From Bacillota bacterium (GTDB taxonomy: Bacteria > Bacillota_I > Bacilli_A > RFN20 > CAG-826), in NCBI GenBank assembly GCA_030537155.1, contig JAUNOH010000006.1:1-39271 (forward strand): a stretch of 39,271 bases of DNA, written 5' to 3'. Position numbers and translations under genes: made by a program. This document shows, piece by piece, positions 34,957 through 39,271 of the stretch. The notes below the pieces were generated by a model. It saw only the letters and a list, made by a program, of their open reading frames with translations, made no database searches and had not been told where the DNA came from. The first letter of the stretch is position 1. The number at the start of each line of letters is the position of its first letter.

Positions 34957-34974
34957 AACTTCCATTTGTTTCAC
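34953..34974 (+). repeat. Divergent parS-like half-sites before parA
   Basis: GTGAAAC (34953-34959) and GTTTCAC (34968-34974) are the two halves of the parS palindrome in the opposite order, separated by 8 bases. The right copy extends to TGTTTCACG, matching nine bases of consensus parS; the other half is lost. They overlap the rsmG stop and the parA leader. Confidence 0.45.
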
Positions 34975-34994
34975 GAAAGAAGGAAAATTAACCT

Positions 34995-35765
34995 ATGACC
35001 CGCGTCATAGCCATCGCCAATCAGAAGGGCGGGGTCGGCAAAACGACGACCGCCATCAACCTTTCGGCCGCCTTAGGGCATTTCGGCAAGAAGGTTCTTT
35101 TGGCCGATATGGACCCCCAGGGGAATGCCGGACGTGGTTTGGGGTTGGACATCAACATCCAGGACCACACGATATTCGAGGCCCTAAACGGCAAGCTCAG
35201 GGCCAATCAGTGCATAAGCACCACCAAATATGAGGGCATCGACATCCTTCCAGCCAATCTTAGATTGGCCCAGTTTGAGACCTCGCAACGGGTTGAGTCA
35301 TCCCCCTTCTCGTCTTTGAAGAGGGTTTTCTCCGAACTGCCGGGCAATCATTACGACTACATAATCATCGACTGCCCGCCTTCTTTGGGCGCGCTTTGCC
35401 TGAATTCCCTCGTGGCTTCCGATTCGGTGATCATCCCGGTCCAGTGCGAGTATTTCGCGATGGAGGCCGTCGCCGCCATCGTCTCGACCATCACCAAGGT
35501 ACACCACGACATGAACCAGAAGCTAAGGATCGAGGGCTTCCTGCTTACGATGTATGACGCCAGGACCACCCTCGGGACCGAGGTCGCCTCCCAGGTCCGC
35601 GGAACCTTTAAGGAGAGCACCTTCCTCACCGCCGTCCCCCGTAACCAATCGGTCTCCGAAAGCCAGGGCCACCAAATGCCCGTCACCGTCTTCCGCCCCT
35701 CCTCCCAGGGGGCCAGCGCCTATTTCGCCTTGGCGAGGGAAGTGATGGACCATGAAGAAAAGTAG
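34995..35765 (+). CDS. parA: Chromosome partitioning ATPase ParA/Soj
   Basis: A MinD/ParA-type ATPase that binds DNA non-specifically and moves ParB-bound origins or regulates initiation. The deviant Walker A KGGVGKTT is at residues 11-18, the A' motif LLADMDPQGNA near 35-45, and Walker B YIIIDCPPSLG near 120-130. A C-terminal RNQSVSESQGHQMPV segment is typical of Soj. At 256 aa it is normal for chromosomal ParA. AAGGAAAA upstream gives a modest ribosome binding site. It overlaps parB by 14 bases. Confidence 0.96.
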   Translation: MTRVIAIANQKGGVGKTTTAINLSAALGHFGKKVLLADMDPQGNAGRGLGLDINIQDHTIFEALNGKLRANQCISTTKYEGIDILPANLRLAQFETSQRVESSPFSSLKRVFSELPGNHYDYIIIDCPPSLGALCLNSLVASDSVIIPVQCEYFAMEAVAAIVSTITKVHHDMNQKLRIEGFLLTMYDARTTLGTEVASQVRGTFKESTFLTAVPRNQSVSESQGHQMPVTVFRPSSQGASAYFALAREVMDHEEK

Positions 35766-36600
35766 TGGCAAGAAAACCTTGGGCAACTCCCTCTCGGAGC
35801 TTTTGGACAAGTTTGCCCAAAACGACGTCATCGCCGCCCTCGAGGAGGATTATTACTCCCGCCCCAGCAAAATCGTCGCCAAAAACCTGATTGACGATAA
35901 CTCGATTGTCAAAAAGGTTAAGTTGAGCCCGGCCACCGTTTCGCGCTTTGCCGAGTCGATTAGGAAAAACGGCATTTATAACCCCCTCGTCGTCCGCCCG
36001 AAAGGCAATCACTATGAGCTTATTTTGGGCCGCCGGCGCTTTCATGGCGGCAAACTGGCCGGCCTCAACGAGTTCCCCTGCGTCATCTTGAATGTTCAGG
36101 ATGAGGAGATGCTTTTGATGCTTTTGGCCGACGCCCGCGACCAGCGGGATGCGGATGTGGTGGAGTTGGCCCTCGTCTTCAAGGTGCTAAACGACAAATA
36201 CGGTTACACCCACGAAACCCTCGCCCAGGTCTCCCACTTATCCAGGAGCCAGGTTACCAATATCCTGAGGATACTCAGACTGCCTGAGCCGGTCCTTGAG
36301 GAGATCTCCTTGGGCAAATTATCCTATGGCCACGCCAAGGCCATCGCCTCCCTCAGCGAGGAGGAGATGCGCCGGATGGTGGAGAGCATACACCGGGATG
36401 GCCTCTCGGTCAGGCAGACGGAGAAAGCGGTGGCCTCCCTAGAGGGGAAAGAAGGAAAAAGCGTCGATAAAGGCGAGGCAATCGCCGCCAAAATCGGGGC
36501 TGAGAAGATCCTCATCAAGAAGAAAAGCGTCACCATTTCCTTCCCCGACGAGGATTGTAAAGAATCATTTATTAACAAACTTTTCGACGCCGACCTATAA
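35752..36600 (+). CDS. parB: ParB-family partition protein with divergent CTP-site motifs (282 aa)
   Basis: The N-terminal ParB/Srx domain (about 55-155) shows FAESIRKNGIYNPLVVRPKG, ELILGRRRFHGGKLAGL and LLMLLADARDQRDADVVELALVF. The helix-turn-helix region follows (TLAQVSHLSRSQVTNILRILRLP near 163-185, then GHAKAIASL), and a short C-terminal dimer domain ends the protein. In canonical ParB the two box motifs are GERRxRA and ENLQRED; here they read GRRRFHG and DARDQRD, so the Glu and Asn used for CTP binding and hydrolysis are altered. The NPYQPR loop is also missing. The protein is otherwise complete and paired with parA, so it is probably functional but mechanistically altered. Confidence 0.9.
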   Translation: MKKSSGKKTLGNSLSELLDKFAQNDVIAALEEDYYSRPSKIVAKNLIDDNSIVKKVKLSPATVSRFAESIRKNGIYNPLVVRPKGNHYELILGRRRFHGGKLAGLNEFPCVILNVQDEEMLLMLLADARDQRDADVVELALVFKVLNDKYGYTHETLAQVSHLSRSQVTNILRILRLPEPVLEEISLGKLSYGHAKAIASLSEEEMRRMVESIHRDGLSVRQTEKAVASLEGKEGKSVDKGEAIAAKIGAEKILIKKKSVTISFPDEDCKESFINKLFDADL

Positions 36601-36601
36601 T
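36572..36601 (+). promoter_or_regulatory. Promoter of the FMN riboswitch-ribU unit inside the end of parB
   Basis: TTAACA (36572-36577) and a perfect TATAAT (36596-36601) are separated by 18 bases. The -10 box overlaps the parB stop codon. The expected start of transcription, about 36608, falls at the first stem of the riboswitch. Confidence 0.6.
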
Positions 36602-36602
36602 G

Positions 36603-36720
36603 TAGGTGCTTCAGGGCGACGAGAATTACGTCGACTGGCGGTATAGCCCGCGAGCCTTAACAGGCACGATCCGGTGGAATTCCGGGGCCAACGGTACAGT
36701 CCGGATGTGAGAAAGCACAT
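36603..36720 (+). ncRNA. FMN riboswitch (RFN element)
   Basis: The aptamer begins with stem P1 GTGCTT (36606-36611) pairing with AAGCAC (36713-36718). Inside are the hallmark RFN blocks TTCAGGGCGA, GACTGGCGGTATAGCCCGCGAGCC, GATCCGGTGGAATTCCGG, GCCAACGGTACAGTCCGGATG and TGAGAAAGCA. FMN binding controls the downstream riboflavin transporter gene. The 3' expression platform is described separately. Confidence 0.93.
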
Positions 36721-36728
36721 GTTTTGCG

Positions 36729-36757
36729 TCCCCTGAACTCTGCAGAAGGGGATTTTT
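36729..36757 (+). terminator. Riboswitch expression platform hairpin
   Basis: TCCCCT and AGGGGA form a stem, with a CTG/CAG continuation inside, followed by five T. The 3' arm contains AAGGGG, the probable ribU ribosome binding site, so the hairpin could both terminate transcription and mask translation. Confidence 0.7.
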
Positions 36758-36761
36758 ATTT

Positions 36762-37478
36762 ATGAGCTGGATATATATCGTCTCGGTGCTGTTGTTCCTT
36801 GTTGTTTTGACGGCCACCTATTTGCTCTATCAGAAATTTTTCGGCAAAGAGAAAGTCGATTACCATCCGGTCCGATTCATGAGCCGGGTCGCCATCTTCG
36901 GGGCCATGTGTGCCATCCTCTATGCCGTTCCGGTCTTCAAATTCCCCCTCCCAGCCCTTTTCCCGAGTTTCCTCGAATTCCATTTCGACGAGGTCCCGGC
37001 CTTCATCTGTGGCTTCGCCTATGGCCCGATCGCCGGTTTGTGCTGTATCGCCATAAAGACGATAGTCAAAGTGTTAATCTCGGGTTCCTCAACCTTCTTC
37101 ATCGGCGAATTCTGCGACCTCATCCTCTCGGCCATCTATGTCGGCATCGTCACTCTGATTTATCAGAAAAAGCGCAATCTCAAGGGGGTGGCCATCGGCT
37201 TCTCTGCCGGTACTCTGATCCAAGTGGTGGTGGCCATGCTTTTGAATGTCTATGTCCTCATCCCGGCCTATGTGACGATGATTGGGGAAAGCGCCTTGCT
37301 GGCCATGATGAATACCTCGAATCTAATCGGCATCGCCAACGTGACCTGGAGCTATGCCTTCCTAGCCGTTCTGCCCTTCAATTTGATCAAGGATGTGGCC
37401 GTGATAATCATCACTTTCCTAATCTACCGTTCGATACATACCTTCCTGAGAATGGACAAAAAGAAAACGGCCAAGTAG
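36762..37478 (+). CDS. ribU: Riboflavin ECF transporter S component RibU
   Basis: RibU binds riboflavin or FMN in the membrane and works with the EcfA-A'-T module, which is not in this window. The 238-aa protein has a first membrane anchor (3-25), then five or six segments. The family motif FPLPALFPSFLEFHFDEVPAFICGFAYGPIAG lies near residues 61-92, and the KTIVKVLISGSSTFFIGEFCDLI stretch follows. A basic tail ends the protein. The FMN riboswitch immediately upstream gives independent support. The stop codon is inside the terminator hairpin. Confidence 0.95.
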   Translation: MSWIYIVSVLLFLVVLTATYLLYQKFFGKEKVDYHPVRFMSRVAIFGAMCAILYAVPVFKFPLPALFPSFLEFHFDEVPAFICGFAYGPIAGLCCIAIKTIVKVLISGSSTFFIGEFCDLILSAIYVGIVTLIYQKKRNLKGVAIGFSAGTLIQVVVAMLLNVYVLIPAYVTMIGESALLAMMNTSNLIGIANVTWSYAFLAVLPFNLIKDVAVIIITFLIYRSIHTFLRMDKKKTAK

Positions 37479-37492
37479 GCCGTCTCTTTTTT
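37467..37492. terminator. Bidirectional terminator between ribU and ferredoxin genes
   Basis: ACGGCC and GGCCGT form a 6-bp stem around AAGTA, followed on the plus strand by six T; the minus strand also reads into a T-rich stretch. The stem includes the ribU stop codon. Confidence 0.8.
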
Positions 37493-37499
37493 GATTGGC

Positions 37500-37673
37500 T
37501 TAGGCCTCTTCGATGGCCCCGACGGGGCAGCTGGCCTGGGCGTCATCGGCAGCTCCGTCTTCGACGGGGGCAGCCTCGGCCTTGCCTTCGTCATCGAAGC
37601 TGAAGACGGCGGGGCAAAGGCCCACGCAAGCGCCACAGCCGATGCAAAGGTCCTTGTTGACTTTCTTTGGCAT
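37500..37673 (-). CDS. Small 4Fe-4S ferredoxin (57 aa)
   Basis: A short electron carrier with one cluster motif, CIGCGACVGLCP (C10, C13, C16, C20), of which three near-adjacent cysteines plus a distant one (C49, followed by Pro) bind a single 4Fe-4S cluster, as in Bacillus-type ferredoxins; C20 would be the spare one depending on alignment. The rest is acidic (DDEGKAEAAPVEDGAADD). The start is ATG 37673, eight bases after AAGGAGGA; the longer open frame upstream crosses the promoter and is rejected. It stands alone and is convergent with ribU. Confidence 0.92.
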   Translation of the reverse strand: MPKKVNKDLCIGCGACVGLCPAVFSFDDEGKAEAAPVEDGAADDAQASCPVGAIEEA

Positions 37674-37703
37674 CGTTAGTTCCTCCTTAAGAACCACGCT
37701 TAA

Positions 37704-37731
37704 ATTATAGGCCACCCCATCGTTTAAGCAA
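37704..37731 (-). promoter_or_regulatory. Promoter of the ferredoxin gene
   Basis: On the minus strand TTGCTT (37726-37731) and a perfect TATAAT (37704-37709) are 16 bases apart. The ribosome binding site and ATG follow about 30 bases downstream. Confidence 0.65.
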
Positions 37732-37775
37732 TGTTTCGATTTTCGAGCTTCCCTATGCCAGCGAAAGCTTAGCTT

Positions 37776-37784
37776 TGCTAGAAT
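37776..37784 (+). promoter_or_regulatory. Extended -10 element before the small membrane protein gene
   Basis: TG-C-TAGAAT ends 10 bases before ATG 37795. The implied leader is only about four bases, with no Shine-Dalgarno site. Confidence 0.4.
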
Positions 37785-37794
37785 ATTCCTTGGT

Positions 37795-38118
37795 ATGCAG
37801 ACCCGGAAAGAGAGATACGCCAAATACCGCGAGGAGATCGCCCACACCCCGGACGAGCTCTTTCCCGATTCGCCCCGGAAGATCGACCGCCTCTCCCCCG
37901 AGGATGAGGAACTTCTGCGCCAGGCCGACTCGGCCGGGAGCTCCATAGGCTATGGCGAGATCATCGCCCAGGCCAAGAAGAGGAATGCCGGGGACAATTC
38001 CCTGACCCCCTATGAGCGTTACCTGAAAAGAAGGCGCACCGTTTTTTTGATTAAGCTAATCGCTTTCTTCTTGACGGTCGTCGCCCTGATATTGCTATAT
38101 ACCCTTTGGGTGAGGTAG
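37795..38118 (+). CDS. Small single-pass membrane protein (107 aa)
   Basis: The N-terminal 80 residues are charged and helical (KERYAKYREEIAHTPDELF, then a Pro/Asp/Glu-rich part and YERYLKRRR). One hydrophobic segment near 84-105 ends the protein, so the charged part is likely cytoplasmic. No family is recognised. It is 5 bases upstream of cmk and leads the cmk-der unit. Confidence 0.72.
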   Translation: MQTRKERYAKYREEIAHTPDELFPDSPRKIDRLSPEDEELLRQADSAGSSIGYGEIIAQAKKRNAGDNSLTPYERYLKRRRTVFLIKLIAFFLTVVALILLYTLWVR

Positions 38119-38123
38119 AAACC

Positions 38124-38816
38124 ATGGAAGAAAAGAAGAAAATCGCAATCGCCATTGACGGCCCGGCCGCCGCCGGCAAATCAACCGTCGCCACGAGGGT
38201 GGCCGAGATTCTCGGCTTCACCTACATCGACACCGGGGCCATGTATCGGGCTTTTACCTATGCCGTGATCAAGAAGGGCCTCGACCCCACCAATGAGCAG
38301 CAATCCTGCCTCGTCATACCTGAGGTCGACATCACCCTGACCCCCGATCATCGCGTCTTCTGCAACGGCGAGGACGTCTCCGAGGTCATCCGCACCCCGT
38401 TGGTCTCCTCCCAGGTTTCCTATATCGCCTCTTACAAGGACATCAGGATCGCCTTGGTCAAGCTCCAGCAGAAGATGGCCGAAAAGGATTCCGTCGTCAT
38501 GGATGGCCGTGATATCGGCACCAATGTCTTGCCCAACGCCGAGGTGAAAATCTACCTTTTGGCCGATTTCAACACCCGCGTGATGCGCCGTTTCGAGGAG
38601 AATATCGGCAAGAAGCTGGAAGTCCCTTATGGCGATGTGGCCTATGAGCTCTTCCTCCGCGACCGCATCGACTCGACCAGGGACTTCGCCCCCTTAAAGG
38701 CCGCCCCTGATTCAATCTATATCTACTCGACCCCCTCCTCCAAAATCGAAGATGTGGTGGAGGCCATCCTCGAGAAGGTCCACCAGAAAACTGGAATGGA
38801 GATTCCATGCCACTAG
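38124..38816 (+). CDS. cmk: Cytidylate kinase
   Basis: Cmk phosphorylates CMP and dCMP with ATP. The P-loop [12 protein letters not shown] lies near residues 9-20, [11 protein letters not shown] near 34-44, the CMP-binding insert motif [10 protein letters not shown] in the middle, and [22 protein letters not shown] near 125-146. The C-terminal [22 protein letters not shown] is also diagnostic. At 230 aa it is full length. I use ATG 38124; a TTG 18 bases upstream is in frame but overlaps the preceding gene. It overlaps der by 10 bases. Confidence 0.96.
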   Translation: MEEKKKIAIAIDGPAAAGKSTVATRVAEILGFTYIDTGAMYRAFTYAVIKKGLDPTNEQQSCLVIPEVDITLTPDHRVFCNGEDVSEVIRTPLVSSQVSYIASYKDIRIALVKLQQKMAEKDSVVMDGRDIGTNVLPNAEVKIYLLADFNTRVMRRFEENIGKKLEVPYGDVAYELFLRDRIDSTRDFAPLKAAPDSIYIYSTPSSKIEDVVEAILEKVHQKTGMEIPCH

Positions 38817-39271
38817 GGATAGTCGCCCTCGTAGGTTCGCCAAACGCCGGAAAGTCGACCATCTTCAACCGCATCGTCGGGGAGAGAAAAGCCATCGTCG
38901 AAGATGAGCCCGGCATCACCAGGGACCGCCTTTATGGCAAGGCCCACTGGCTCACCAAGGACTTCACCATCATCGATACCGGCGGCATCGAGATAAATAA
39001 CGCCCCCTTCCAAGCCGAGATCAGGGCCCAGGTCCAAATCGCCCTGCGGGAAGCCGATCTCATCGTTTTCGTCACCGATGGGAAGAAGGGACTATCCGGG
39101 GACGACGAGCTGATTGCCAAAATGCTTTATAAGAGCGATAAGCCGGTCATCGTCGCAGCCAATAAGATCGATAACATCTCCCAAATTTCGAATATCGCCG
39201 ACTTCTACGCCCTCGGCTTAGGCGAGCCCATCGCCGTCTCGGGGGCCCATGGCATCGGCATCGGCGACCTC
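38807..39271 (+). CDS. der: Ribosome-biogenesis GTPase Der, N-terminal part (cut by window end)
   Basis: Der has two tandem GTPase domains and assists 50S subunit assembly. The visible 155 codons cover the first domain: G1 GSPNAGKST near residues 10-18 (the family usually has GRPNVGKS), G2 PGITRD, G3 DTGG, G4 NKID near 118-121 and a G5 region SGAHGIG near 145-151. ATG 38807 has GGAG six bases upstream and lies within the end of cmk. The reading frame runs off the window without a stop. Confidence 0.95.
   Translation, partial: MPLGIVALVGSPNAGKSTIFNRIVGERKAIVEDEPGITRDRLYGKAHWLTKDFTIIDTGGIEINNAPFQAEIRAQVQIALREADLIVFVTDGKKGLSGDDELIAKMLYKSDKPVIVAANKIDNISQISNIADFYALGLGEPIAVSGAHGIGIGDL

Noticed and set aside
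34956-34995. Replication origin or DnaA boxes near rsmG-parA
   Set aside because: I found no TTATCCACA-type cluster or AT-rich unwinding region; the gene order alone is not enough.
36600-36762. tRNA or other structured RNA gene
   Set aside because: The conserved blocks and P1 pairing identify the FMN riboswitch instead.
37674-37946. N-terminal extension of the ferredoxin frame to 148 residues
   Set aside because: The extension crosses the predicted promoter and ribosome binding site and runs antisense into the small membrane protein gene; the ferredoxin starts at 37673.

Overview
The window looks like chromosomal DNA of a low-complexity Bacillota, probably on the Bacilli/Erysipelotrichia–Mollicutes side. 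The reasons are a SufC-D-S-U-B iron-sulfur operon with SufU, gene order mnmG-rsmG-parA-parB, an ECF-type RibU under an FMN riboswitch, a YhaM nuclease, lipoproteins with bacterial lipoboxes, and strong AGGAGG ribosome binding sites. TGA is used as a stop and TGG is the Trp codon, so the code appears standard. The taxon is inferred from gene content only. I see no IS element, prophage, CRISPR array, rRNA or tRNA, and no gene-free stretch reaches 300 bases.

Region 1 (1-13730) is an accessory cell-surface locus. It holds the 3' end of one YDG/MBG-repeat surface protein and a complete 1497-residue paralog. Two tandem FtsX-type permeases of equal length (849 aa) follow, then a MacB-like ATPase-permease fusion behind a structured leader. 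Two small zinc-ribbon membrane proteins close the region.

Region 2 (13723-17187) is a mixed set of small metabolic and repair genes: an NAD(P)H-hydrate dehydratase on the minus strand, a secreted endonuclease-I-like lipoprotein, and an overlapping trio of flavin-reductase-like protein, DUF1893 protein and cyclophilin.

Region 3 (17264-23020) has a DUF4143-type ATPase with degenerate catalytic motifs. It continues with a four-gene run: LPG-synthase-type membrane protein, diacylglycerol-type glycosyltransferase, RecX and YhaM.

Region 4 (minus strand, 23069-27578) holds a HIT hydrolase and two large lipoproteins. The first lipoprotein is a PrsA-like foldase whose parvulin domain appears to be split by an insertion of about 200 residues.

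Region 5 (27820-37478) is a tightly packed plus-strand run: sufC-sufD-sufS-sufU-sufB-mnmG-rsmG-parA-parB, then an FMN riboswitch and ribU. SufS/SufU sulfur and MnmG both act in wobble-uridine tRNA modification, which gives the first part a plausible shared theme. ParB has unusual residues in its CTP-binding motifs. Region 6 has a minus-strand ferredoxin and a plus-strand run of a small membrane protein, cmk and the 5' part of der.

Two translation modes appear. Genes inside operons mostly have good Shine-Dalgarno sites. Several transcription-unit-leading genes instead have a -10-like hexamer 6-10 bases before the start codon and no Shine-Dalgarno site, which suggests leaderless or nearly leaderless mRNAs.
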